A DNA stretch of 6,173 nt from assembly GCA_947039055.1 (NCBI GenBank), contig CAMQYB010000126.1:1-6173 (forward strand), given 5' to 3'. Of this stretch, positions 1 through 6,173 are shown one piece after another. The notes under the pieces were generated by a model. That model worked only from the letters and a program-made list of their open reading frames with translations. It did not search any database and was not told where the DNA came from. The stretch is from an uncultured Deferribacteraceae bacterium. Its GTDB lineage: Bacteria > Chrysiogenota > Deferribacteres > Deferribacterales > Mucispirillaceae. Within the stretch, counting starts at the first letter, position 1, and every line of letters begins with the position of its first letter. Position numbers and translations under genes: made by a program.

Positions 1-1286
1 AATAATATACACTTCTCTGCTTTATCTATCTTTAATAAATCAACTAATAATTTATCTCTTGAATTATACAATTTAATATTAGGATATTTTTTCGTATCCT
101 TATCTATAAACTTACTAAAACTTGCTCCTAAAAAATAGAACTTAATATCGCTGTAAATCGTAACTAAAGATAGTATCTTGATGTAAAGTTCTTGCTCATA
201 TCCATCAATCTCACCCATCTCACCTAAGATAACATATTTGCGTCTGTCCTCAATACTAGCGATACTATTAACCGTTGATATAATAGACTCAAACCCTGCA
301 TTATAAGTATCATCAACTATCGCCAACTCACCTACATGCAATATATTACCTCGACCGTTAAGTGGAGAGTATAACTCTATGCCTTCATAAATCTCATCGT
401 ATGACAATCCAACTTTCTCTGCTAATAAAATTAAAGGTAAACAGTTAGACGCTATATGATGATAGATATGATTTAACCTATACTCCTTATCGCCTGTTGT
501 TACCTTAAACGTTACACCATTATCGTTTGAGTTAATTTCACTAAGTGAAATATTTGAGTCTTTATCACCAAAGGTGTATATATCTAAACTTTTTTTATAC
601 TGAACATTATTATAAAATTCTCTTGGCAGAAATACAGAACCAGCATCAGTAACTTCATCTACTGCTGACAACTTTTCGTGAACAATATTTTCATAACTTC
701 CAAATCTGCCTATATGAGCATGACCGATATTTGTGATAACTACCATATTTGGCTTAACCATTTTTGATAACAAGCAGATCTCGCCCATTGCATTACTGCC
801 TGCTTCTATAATAATAAAATCTGCGTTCATATCTAAATTTATACCAGTTAACGATACGCCCAACTCATTATTATAATTGCCCTCAGTCGCATAAACTTTA
901 TGCTTAGTTGAAAGTATACATTTCAACAACTCTTTACTGCTAGTTTTACCAAATGATCCAGTAATTAAAATCTTCTTACCTTCAAATCTATCAAAGAAAA
1001 CTTTCGCCGTATCAATTAAAAATTCTCTACCATCAGCAACTAAAACTTTATTACAAATTAAACTATCGTAAACTTTTTTATCAGATAAAATCAGTAATGA
1101 CGCTTTCTTTTTTATTACCTCTTTAGTAAATAAATTAGCATCATGTGTTTCACCTTTTATAGCAATAAAAACATCTTGTTGCTTAACTTTACGTGAGTCT
1201 ATAACAATATCGCCTATCTCTATATCGTCAAGAATCTCGCTTGATATAATTAATGGAAGTGATTTAACAAACTTACTTACTATCAT
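1..1286 (-). CDS. murF: MurF, UDP-MurNAc-tripeptide--D-Ala-D-Ala ligase (3' end cut off by window edge)
   Basis: Cytoplasmic Mur ligase that joins D-Ala-D-Ala to UDP-MurNAc-tripeptide with ATP, giving the pentapeptide precursor. I translated 428 residues from the ATG at 1286-1284; the frame is open to the window edge. Seen in order: N-terminal UDP-binding domain with IDSRKV (29-34) and DVFIAIKGE (38-46); P-loop TGSFGKTSSKE (109-119); TEGNYNNELGVSLT (134-147); EAGSNAMGEI (161-170); TNIGHAHIGRFGS (185-197); GRGN (311-314); DDTYNAG (325-331) opening the C-terminal domain; LGEMGEID (354-361). The last residues, KAEKCIL, lie where the family normally runs into its terminal KGSR motif, so about 20 codons are missing. 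This is window truncation, not gene damage. The start overlaps the murE stop (ATGA), so coupled translation is likely. Several family positions are altered (see findings), but the catalytic framework looks intact. Confidence 0.95.
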   Translation of the reverse strand, partial: MIVSKFVKSLPLIISSEILDDIEIGDIVIDSRKVKQQDVFIAIKGETHDANLFTKEVIKKKASLLILSDKKVYDSLICNKVLVADGREFLIDTAKVFFDRFEGKKILITGSFGKTSSKELLKCILSTKHKVYATEGNYNNELGVSLTGINLDMNADFIIIEAGSNAMGEICLLSKMVKPNMVVITNIGHAHIGRFGSYENIVHEKLSAVDEVTDAGSVFLPREFYNNVQYKKSLDIYTFGDKDSNISLSEINSNDNGVTFKVTTGDKEYRLNHIYHHIASNCLPLILLAEKVGLSYDEIYEGIELYSPLNGRGNILHVGELAIVDDTYNAGFESIISTVNSIASIEDRRKYVILGEMGEIDGYEQELYIKILSLVTIYSDIKFYFLGASFSKFIDKDTKKYPNIKLYNSRDKLLVDLLKIDKAEKCIL

Positions 1287-2755
1287 TTATTAAACTCTTT
1301 CAAATACATTAATGCTTCTTCAGTATCATCAAATATCATTTTCTCACCTTTGATAATCTGATACTTTTCATGTCCTTTACCAGCTATTAAAATGATGTCA
1401 CCTTTATCAGCCAACAGTATCGCTTTCTTAATCGCACTTGTTCTATTCACTTCAATTATGAATGATGATCTGTCTGTACTTTCACTTAACATATCTTCAA
1501 TTATATTCATAGGCTCTTCTGATCTAGGATTATCAGATGTTACGATAACTACACTTGATAACCTTTCAGCAACTTTTGCCATTCTTGAGCGTTTACTTTT
1601 ATCCCTATCCCCACCGCAACCAAAGACAGTTATGATACGTCTTGTTGCAATAGAACCGATCGTATTTAAAACATTCTCAAGAGCGTCATCTGTATGAGCA
1701 TAATCTACAAAAACAGTAAAATCTTTTGCTTGAACTCTCTGTAATCTACCATCAATCGCTTCTAAAGTTTCTATACCTTTAATAATAATTTCATCATCAA
1801 TTGATAAAGATTTTGCAGCAGCAATTGAAGCTAAAATATTCTCTAAATTGTATTCACCGATCAATTTCGATTTAATATTATATTCAACGCCATGAATAAA
1901 AATAGTTGCATCAAGCCCATCAATACTTATCTTATAATCGATACAATAAACATCTGCTTCTTTGCCTACAGCGTACGTTACACATTTTGATCTATCAAGT
2001 TTTGCTAAAAGTTTTTCACCGTATTTAGATGTTATATTGATAACTTTAATATCTGAATAATTATCCTCAAACAATTTAGATTTAGCATCAAAATAATTAT
2101 CCATATCTTTATGGTAATCAAGATGATCACCCGTTAAGTTTGTAAATACCGCAACATCAAATGATACACCTTTTAATCTGTTCTGATCAAGTGCGTGAGA
2201 TGATACTTCAGATACTAAATAACTACATCCAGCGTCAACTCCTAAAGAAGCGTATTTAACAAAATCATACCCACTAGGAGTTGTAGTGTTATTATCAAAA
2301 ACTTCTTTATCTATAAAAATACCGTTCGTACCGATCGTTACAATTTTGTTTTTAGCGTAACTTAATATCGATCCTATCAAAATAGATGTTGTAGTTTTAC
2401 CGTTTGTACCAGTTATCGCTACTTTTTTTAATCTATCTAACTTGTTCTCAAAAAATGCAATCGATGCTAACGTTAACGCAGTTCTTACATCATCAACCAC
2501 TATGTGTGAAATGTTTTTAGGAAGCGTTCTATCTGTTACAATCACCGATATTTTTTTAGCTAAATATAATTCTATAGCTCTATCGGTTGAGTCAAAATTG
2601 TTTCCTTTATATGCAAAAAAAACTAGCCCATCATCAACATTATTAACTACATCATCAATATGATAGCCTATGCTTTTAACTTCTTTATTTATCTTTTTTT
2701 CTTCAACATTTTCTTCTTTAGCAGAAAGAATTGTAATCAAATTTTTAATTAACAT
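1283..2755 (-). CDS. murE: MurE, UDP-MurNAc-L-Ala-D-Glu--meso-diaminopimelate ligase
   Basis: Cytoplasmic ATP-dependent ligase adding the third stem-peptide residue to UDP-MurNAc-L-Ala-D-Glu. The 490 aa length is normal. Motifs seen: P-loop TGTNGKTT (115-122); TTTPSGYD (157-164); EVSSHALDQNR (183-193); FTNLTGDHLDYH (204-215); Lys225 in DAKSKLF, at the position of the carbamylated lysine of the family; GEYNLEN (300-306); DGRLQRV (335-341); VDYAHTDDAL (350-359); FGCGGDRDKSKR (378-389); DNPRSEEP (408-415); GKGHEKYQ (459-466). DNPR is the known signature of meso-DAP selection, its Arg contacting the free end of DAP, so meso-DAP rather than lysine is inferred. The N-terminal UDP-binding domain is unusual: it lacks a recognisable DSR triad and has a charged insertion near residues 12-28. 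The start overlaps the ftsI end by 11 nt and is supported by AGGGTGA 9 nt upstream. The stop overlaps the murF start. Confidence 0.97.
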   Translation of the reverse strand: MLIKNLITILSAKEENVEEKKINKEVKSIGYHIDDVVNNVDDGLVFFAYKGNNFDSTDRAIELYLAKKISVIVTDRTLPKNISHIVVDDVRTALTLASIAFFENKLDRLKKVAITGTNGKTTTSILIGSILSYAKNKIVTIGTNGIFIDKEVFDNNTTTPSGYDFVKYASLGVDAGCSYLVSEVSSHALDQNRLKGVSFDVAVFTNLTGDHLDYHKDMDNYFDAKSKLFEDNYSDIKVINITSKYGEKLLAKLDRSKCVTYAVGKEADVYCIDYKISIDGLDATIFIHGVEYNIKSKLIGEYNLENILASIAAAKSLSIDDEIIIKGIETLEAIDGRLQRVQAKDFTVFVDYAHTDDALENVLNTIGSIATRRIITVFGCGGDRDKSKRSRMAKVAERLSSVVIVTSDNPRSEEPMNIIEDMLSESTDRSSFIIEVNRTSAIKKAILLADKGDIILIAGKGHEKYQIIKGEKMIFDDTEEALMYLKEFNK

Positions 2756-4430
2756 TAGCGATAATCACCCTACTTCTATTTAATAAATTAAGTTCTACTG
2801 CAAGATACTCTGCAATCTGTTTAAATATATGTGCCGATGTTGCACCACCATAAATTGATGTTGACGGCGAATCATAAACCACAATCATCGCAATCTTAGG
2901 ATCATTAGATGGAAAAACACCTGCAAATGTTGCTATGTAATTTTCATCAGAATATCTTTTAAGTCGTGGATCATACTTCTTAGATGTTCCAGTTTTACCA
3001 GCAATATCAACTATACTACTACGAGCATTTTTACCCGTTCCTGTTTTAACAGTCTTAATCATAAGTGATAATAAATAATCAGATGTTGACTCACTCATTA
3101 CTCTACGACTAACAGTTTGAGGATTAACAACCCTTGATTTAACTTTAACTTTGTTTATAAGTTTCGGAGTATTGATAATTCCATTATTTCCGATAGCTGC
3201 ATAAAAATTTACTATCTGTAAAGGAGTTACAAGCAACTCATATCCGATCGACATAGAAGTTTTACTGTTCTGTGACCATTTTTGAGGTGGCTTCACTAAA
3301 CCTGATTCCTCTCTTAAACCGTATACTCCAGTCTTCTCTCCAAAACCAGCGTTGACTATAAATTTATGGTATGCCTCTTTATTAATACTCTTTACCATCT
3401 GTGCAATACCGATGTTTGATGAATATTTATAAATCTCTTCAGGTGTTAATGATGGACGATAAATTGTATCTGTATATGTAAACCCACCTAAATTTATCAT
3501 CTTACTTGTATTATATTTTTTCTGATGATCTATTAAAAGTTTATCCTGCATGAATGCAAAAAGGATAGTTTTAAATATTGATCCTGGTTCAAACAAATAC
3601 GTAAAAGGCATATTATTATAATGAGATCTCTCTTTACTTGAGTAATCATGTGGATCAAAATCTTTTACGTTTGCAGCAAAAACAACCTCTCCAGTTTTAA
3701 CATCAAGTGCAATCGCAGTACCGTTTTTTGCACCATAATTTTTTGCACCGTTACGCAATATAGCTTCAACACCTGCTTGAAGTTTTGCAGAAATTGTAAG
3801 ATCTACAGAACTATCTGGAAGTATTGCATCTGATTTATCATCAAATAAAATGAGCCTTCCTCTTGAGTCTTTAATAGAAACAACAGTCACTGGATCGCCT
3901 GCAAGTTCTGAATCAAGCGTGTACTCAATCCCACCTCTACCTTGATTATCTATACCCGTAAAACCAAGAAGATTAGACATACTAGTACCTTCAGGATAAT
4001 ATCTTGCCTCTTCTTTATAATACTCTATACCTGTAATATTGCTTTTTAGATACTCTGCTAACTCTAAATCTAGATGTCGTTCAATCCATACAAAACCATC
4101 ATTGTTTTTTAATTGATCTCGAACACGTTTTGAAACATTAATACCGTTTACCTCTAACTTATTGATAAACGTATCCATGTTTTTGATATTCTTTCTAAAT
4201 GCATATATAGAGCCCACAACTTTATTCTGTGCTAATACTGCACCATCTCTATCAAGAATAGTTCCTCTATTTCTAGTCGTCTCTATCTTTGATTCTACCT
4301 GCGACTTTACAAAGCTTTTATATTTAGCACCTTCAATAACTTGAAGATGAAAAAGTCGTGCTACAACAAGAACAGTAAAAAATACTGCTAGTACAGAGAA
4401 AAATGAACTAATTTTTGTCTCTTTGAACAT
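2745..4430 (-). CDS. ftsI: FtsI / PBP3-type class B penicillin-binding protein (septal transpeptidase)
   Basis: Membrane-anchored D,D-transpeptidase that cross-links peptidoglycan at the division septum. The 561 aa protein has a very short cytoplasmic tail and one hydrophobic anchor (about 10-29). The pedestal domain follows with the class B signature RGTILDRDG (55-63) and GFTGIDNQGRGGIE (156-169). The C-terminal penicillin-binding domain has all three active-site motifs: S284-x-x-K287 in EPGSIFK with the nucleophilic serine, S337-S-N339, and K479-T-G481 in AGKTGTS. After KTG the usual YIATFAGVFP (498-507) is present. There is no PASTA domain, unlike the Bacillus-type SpoVD/PBP2B paralogues. 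The position between ftsL-like and murE is the standard place for ftsI, which favours the septal enzyme over the elongation enzyme PBP2/MrdA. The start lies inside ftsL (23 nt overlap) behind AGGGTA; the end overlaps murE by 11 nt. Confidence 0.96.
   Translation of the reverse strand: MFKETKISSFFSVLAVFFTVLVVARLFHLQVIEGAKYKSFVKSQVESKIETTRNRGTILDRDGAVLAQNKVVGSIYAFRKNIKNMDTFINKLEVNGINVSKRVRDQLKNNDGFVWIERHLDLELAEYLKSNITGIEYYKEEARYYPEGTSMSNLLGFTGIDNQGRGGIEYTLDSELAGDPVTVVSIKDSRGRLILFDDKSDAILPDSSVDLTISAKLQAGVEAILRNGAKNYGAKNGTAIALDVKTGEVVFAANVKDFDPHDYSSKERSHYNNMPFTYLFEPGSIFKTILFAFMQDKLLIDHQKKYNTSKMINLGGFTYTDTIYRPSLTPEEIYKYSSNIGIAQMVKSINKEAYHKFIVNAGFGEKTGVYGLREESGLVKPPQKWSQNSKTSMSIGYELLVTPLQIVNFYAAIGNNGIINTPKLINKVKVKSRVVNPQTVSRRVMSESTSDYLLSLMIKTVKTGTGKNARSSIVDIAGKTGTSKKYDPRLKRYSDENYIATFAGVFPSNDPKIAMIVVYDSPSTSIYGGATSAHIFKQIAEYLAVELNLLNRSRVIIANVN
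2765..2771 (-). promoter_or_regulatory. murE ribosome binding site inside ftsI
   Basis: AGGGTGA on the minus strand, 9 nt before the murE ATG at 2755, sits in the last codons of ftsI. Its GGTGA part pairs with the 5' portion of the anti-Shine-Dalgarno sequence. It supports the chosen start; the next Met in murE is far inside the protein, at residue 218. Confidence 0.55.
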
Positions 4431-4734
4431 AAAATACCCTACCAGTATCTATTAGCTTAAATCCAGATTTTAATCCTTTTTCAATTAAAACCTCATTTCT
4501 AGCTACTTTAGAATATTCTAAAGATAAACGCTCTGCAACCAGTGAGCTACTTTCTAACTCTTGTGATAATTCTGATATTTCATAGCCGATTGTAATACAT
4601 TTATTCCTTACAATAATAAGCGTTGAAACAAAAATAATAGCTAACATAAAAGTTATAATAAAAATCGGTTGTACAAAACTAAATAACTGTAAATTTTTCT
4701 CACCGCTTTCTTCATACATAGGTATGTGTTTCAT
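4408..4734 (-). CDS. ftsL: FtsL-like bitopic cell division protein
   Basis: Small 108 aa protein with the architecture of FtsL: a short cytoplasmic tail (1-20), one strongly hydrophobic membrane segment (about 24-42, rich in Ile and Phe), then an extracytoplasmic helical stretch (about 46-85) with regularly spaced hydrophobic residues and many Glu and Ser, likely a leucine-zipper-type coiled coil. FtsL proteins pair with FtsB/DivIC-type partners and help recruit and activate FtsW-FtsI at the septum. The sequence itself is too diverged to recognise by motif. The call rests on topology, length and position between rsmH and ftsI, where ftsL sits in most dcw clusters. The first Met is chosen because GAGGTAA lies 9 nt before it, 11 nt after the rsmH stop; Met6 has no comparable site. 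The 3' end overlaps ftsI by 23 nt. A related DivIC/FtsB-type protein is the main alternative. Confidence 0.8.
   Translation of the reverse strand: MKHIPMYEESGEKNLQLFSFVQPIFIITFMLAIIFVSTLIIVRNKCITIGYEISELSQELESSSLVAERLSLEYSKVARNEVLIEKGLKSGFKLIDTGRVFYVQRDKN
4435..4440 (-). promoter_or_regulatory. ftsI ribosome binding site inside ftsL
   Basis: AGGGTA on the minus strand, 4 nt before the ftsI ATG, lies within the last codons of ftsL. It supports the ATG at 4430 as the ftsI start, because the resulting protein begins directly before its membrane anchor as expected. Confidence 0.5.
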
Positions 4735-4740
4735 AATTAT

Positions 4741-4747
4741 TTACCTC
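4741..4747 (-). promoter_or_regulatory. ftsL ribosome binding site overlapping rsmH stop
   Basis: GAGGTAA on the minus strand begins inside the rsmH TGA stop (4748-4746). Six bases separate it from the ATG at 4734, or nine counted from GAGG. It decides the first Met over Met6. The string from AGGTAAATA to the start codon is nearly identical to the one before rsmH, differing by one added A. Confidence 0.65.
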
Positions 4748-5675
4748 AATTAATCTTCTCTGCAACTCTTAACTTTGCACTTCTTGATAAAGGATTTCCT
4801 GCAACCTCAACAGTTGAGGGTACCATCGCTTTTCTAGTCACGATTCTATACTCAGGAACCCTATTACATATACACATCGGCAAAAGTGGCGGACATGTAC
4901 AGTTTTTCGCATGTTCAATGAAAGATTTCTTCACAAGTCTATCCTCTAATGAGTGAAATGATATAGCTCCAAACCTTCCTGAAACTTTCAAAATATTTGA
5001 TATAGAACTTAATAATATCTCGATATCTTCAAGTTCCTTATTAACATATATCCTAAACGCTTGGAAAGTTTTTGTAGCTGGAGAAATACCATACTTATGA
5101 AACTTCTTAGGAATTGAGTTTGCTATTACCTCTGAAAGTTCTAAAGTCGTGTCAAGCCTTTTGATCTCTCTATACTTAACGATGTTTCTTGCTATACTTC
5201 TTGCAAACTTTTCTTCACCGTACTTTATTATAATTTTAAATATCTCATGTTCGTCATAACTATCAACTATATCCGATGCTTTAAATTCTTGAGTTCTATC
5301 CATTCTCATATCAATATCACCCTCTAATCTAAACGAAAAACCTCGCTCTGCATCCTTTAACTGATACGCCGATGTACCAAAATCTGCTATTATTCCAGAT
5401 ACTGCACCTGCTATACCTTCACTCTCTACAACCTCTGATATGTCTCTAAAAGATGAATGTACTATTTTAACATTACTATAATCTTTAAACCTATCTTGAA
5501 GTCTCGCAACTGCATCTAAATCTTTATCTAATATTATAAGAGAACCTTTATCTGATAATCTCGATAACAGTTCAAAACTGTGGCTTCCACCACCACCTGT
5601 ACAATCGATATATATACCGTCTCTATCTGTAAAAACATTATCTATTAACTCTAATAACATAACTGGTGTGTGCAT
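4746..5675 (-). CDS. rsmH: RsmH (MraW), 16S rRNA cytosine-N4 methyltransferase
   Basis: S-adenosylmethionine-dependent enzyme that methylates N4 of C1402 (E. coli numbering) in the ribosomal P site of 16S rRNA. The 309 aa length matches the family. Motifs seen: N-terminal HTPVMLLE (2-9); SAM-binding loop IDCTGGGGSHS (23-33); acidic LDKD (49-52) at the end of strand 2; ADFGTSAYQLKD (97-108) followed by ERGFSFR (110-116) and DMRMD (122-126); RIYVNKEL in the insertion domain; GRFGAISFHSLEDR (233-246); the cysteine pairs CTC (259-261) and CIC (268-270); and the C-terminal NPLSRSAKLR (294-303). The family usually reads DLGVSS where this has DFGTSA, and NPRSRSAKLR where this has NPL. It lies 9 nt after mraZ and 11 nt before ftsL. 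The ATG is supported by AGGTAA, which partly overlaps the mraZ stop. Confidence 0.97.
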   Translation of the reverse strand: MHTPVMLLELIDNVFTDRDGIYIDCTGGGGSHSFELLSRLSDKGSLIILDKDLDAVARLQDRFKDYSNVKIVHSSFRDISEVVESEGIAGAVSGIIADFGTSAYQLKDAERGFSFRLEGDIDMRMDRTQEFKASDIVDSYDEHEIFKIIIKYGEEKFARSIARNIVKYREIKRLDTTLELSEVIANSIPKKFHKYGISPATKTFQAFRIYVNKELEDIEILLSSISNILKVSGRFGAISFHSLEDRLVKKSFIEHAKNCTCPPLLPMCICNRVPEYRIVTRKAMVPSTVEVAGNPLSRSAKLRVAEKIN

Positions 5676-5680
5676 AATAT

Positions 5681-5686
5681 TTACCT
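5681..5686 (-). promoter_or_regulatory. rsmH ribosome binding site overlapping mraZ stop
   Basis: AGGTAA on the minus strand, 5 nt before the rsmH ATG, shares its first two bases with the mraZ TAG stop codon. It matches the 3' part of the Shine-Dalgarno consensus (AGGTGA) except for one base. The overlap with the stop suggests that a ribosome ending mraZ could restart on rsmH. Confidence 0.6.
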
Positions 5687-6140
5687 AAAATATGAGATGA
5701 GATGAAATTCTTAAATCCTCATCTGATAACTCTGATTCTATACGCTGAGACTCCGTCTCCCACTCTTGTTTATTCCATAACTGTATCTGATCGTTCACAC
5801 CGATGATGTAACACTCATCACTTAAATTAGCTTTCTTTCTATGTTTTGGAGTGATAGTTATTCTGCCCGATGCACTAACATCTACATCCATTGATGATGC
5901 AAAAATATATCTATAAATATCAACATCACTCCTGTTCGTTGGAGGATTATCAATATGTGCTTTCTCAACCTTTTCAAAATCCGACTTAGTCATCAATTTT
6001 AAACATTTAGATTGTGGAGTGTAATATGCCACAAGGGTATCGCCTAAGTTCTTAGAACGAAGTTCATCACGCATCTTAGCAGGTAAAGATATTCTACCTG
6101 AATCATCAAATTTGTTAAGATACTCACCCTTAAATCCCAT
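5685..6140 (-). CDS. mraZ: MraZ, AbrB-like transcriptional regulator of the dcw cluster
   Basis: DNA-binding protein of the MraZ family, 151 aa, the usual length. Two SpoVT-AbrB half-domains are visible: the first around FDDSGRISLPAKMRDELR (11-28), the second around DVSASGRITITPKHRKKANL (87-106). The family forms ring-shaped oligomers that bind short direct repeats upstream of mraZ and, in the species studied, control the dcw operon including themselves. Here it is the most upstream gene seen, consistent with an operon-leading autoregulator; its operator would lie beyond the window. The second repeat has Ser89 where the family's D-x-x-G-R motif normally has Asp, a mild departure. The start is set by GGAG 5 nt before the ATG and by the standard N-terminus beginning MGFKGEY. 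The TAG stop overlaps the rsmH ribosome binding site. Confidence 0.96.
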   Translation of the reverse strand: MGFKGEYLNKFDDSGRISLPAKMRDELRSKNLGDTLVAYYTPQSKCLKLMTKSDFEKVEKAHIDNPPTNRSDVDIYRYIFASSMDVDVSASGRITITPKHRKKANLSDECYIIGVNDQIQLWNKQEWETESQRIESELSDEDLRISSHLIF

Positions 6141-6173
6141 TCTTTCTCCAAAATTAATCTATGATACTGCTAC
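6141..6173 (-). promoter_or_regulatory. mraZ leader with strong Shine-Dalgarno site
   Basis: On the minus strand the 33 nt before mraZ contain GGAGA (6149-6145), ideally spaced from the ATG at 6140, which confirms the mraZ start. The remainder is AT-rich and shows no stop-proximal coding signal. The promoter and any MraZ-binding direct repeats of the operon are expected just beyond the window edge and cannot be judged here. Confidence 0.75.

Noticed and set aside
1..1286. murF as a truncated pseudogene
   Set aside because: The frame has no internal stop or frameshift over 428 codons, and the end coincides with the window edge just before the expected KGSR terminus. The truncation comes from the window boundary.
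1392..1697. Plus-strand open frame of 101 codons
   Set aside because: It lies wholly inside murE on the opposite strand, in a region encoding conserved MurE motifs, and its product is a low-complexity hydrophobic string. It is an antisense shadow.
2442..2663. Plus-strand open frame of 73 codons
   Set aside because: It is antisense to the murE N-terminal region; its composition is a by-product of the murE codons. The same applies to the shorter plus-strand frames at 3648-3833 and 4162-4344 inside ftsI.
4726..4956. Plus-strand open frame of 76 codons across the rsmH/ftsL junction
   Set aside because: It is antisense to the conserved RsmH C-terminus, has no convincing ribosome binding site and no recognisable protein features.
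6156..6168. Possible -10 promoter element (TATCAT on the minus strand) before mraZ
   Set aside because: It is a weak match in AT-rich DNA, very close to the ribosome binding site, and the -35 region would fall at or past the window edge, so it cannot be supported.
1..6173. CRISPR array, tRNA, insertion sequence, riboswitch, terminator or hidden novel system
   Set aside because: Almost every base is in a recognisable dcw gene. No spaced repeats, inverted-repeat ends, tRNA-like folds or hairpins followed by T-runs were seen, and the gaps are too short to hold a further element.

Overview
The window is a continuous block of the division and cell wall (dcw) cluster, read entirely on the minus strand. 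In transcription order, from high to low coordinates, it holds mraZ, rsmH (mraW), a small ftsL-like gene, ftsI (class B penicillin-binding protein), murE and murF. The murF gene runs off the low-coordinate edge about 20 codons before its expected end. The DNA is AT-rich (roughly one third G+C by eye) and almost wholly coding. The only untranslated bases are the 33 nt upstream of mraZ and gaps of 9 and 11 nt; the other three junctions overlap by 23, 11 and 4 nt.

The gene order is the classical start of the bacterial dcw cluster. The MurE carries the DNPR motif of meso-diaminopimelate-adding enzymes, and the FtsI has no PASTA domains. This fits a diderm (Gram-negative type) bacterium with a meso-DAP peptidoglycan. 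The low G+C and several diverged motifs suggest an AT-rich lineage outside the well-studied Gammaproteobacteria. Groups such as Deferribacterota, Desulfobacterota-like lineages or spirochaetes are possible, but the sequence alone does not settle this.

Layout: 6141-6173 is the tail of the leader, with a good ribosome binding site. 5685-6140 is mraZ (transcription factor). 4746-5675 is rsmH (16S rRNA methyltransferase). 4408-4734 is the ftsL-like single-pass membrane protein. 2745-4430 is ftsI (septal transpeptidase). 1283-2755 is murE and 1-1286 is partial murF, two successive cytoplasmic Mur ligases. No stretch over 300 bases lacks a gene.

Functionally, MurE and MurF finish the UDP-MurNAc-pentapeptide, which is later flipped and polymerised. 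FtsI cross-links it at the septum, held there by the FtsL-type protein. RsmH and MraZ are the usual leading genes of the cluster, MraZ acting as its likely autoregulator. The tight overlaps imply one polycistronic message with translational coupling.

I found no undescribed system here. The points worth a second look are sequence departures inside otherwise standard proteins (the MurE N-terminal domain, several MurF signatures, the second MraZ motif, the RsmH motif) and a recurring translation-initiation pattern at the gene junctions.
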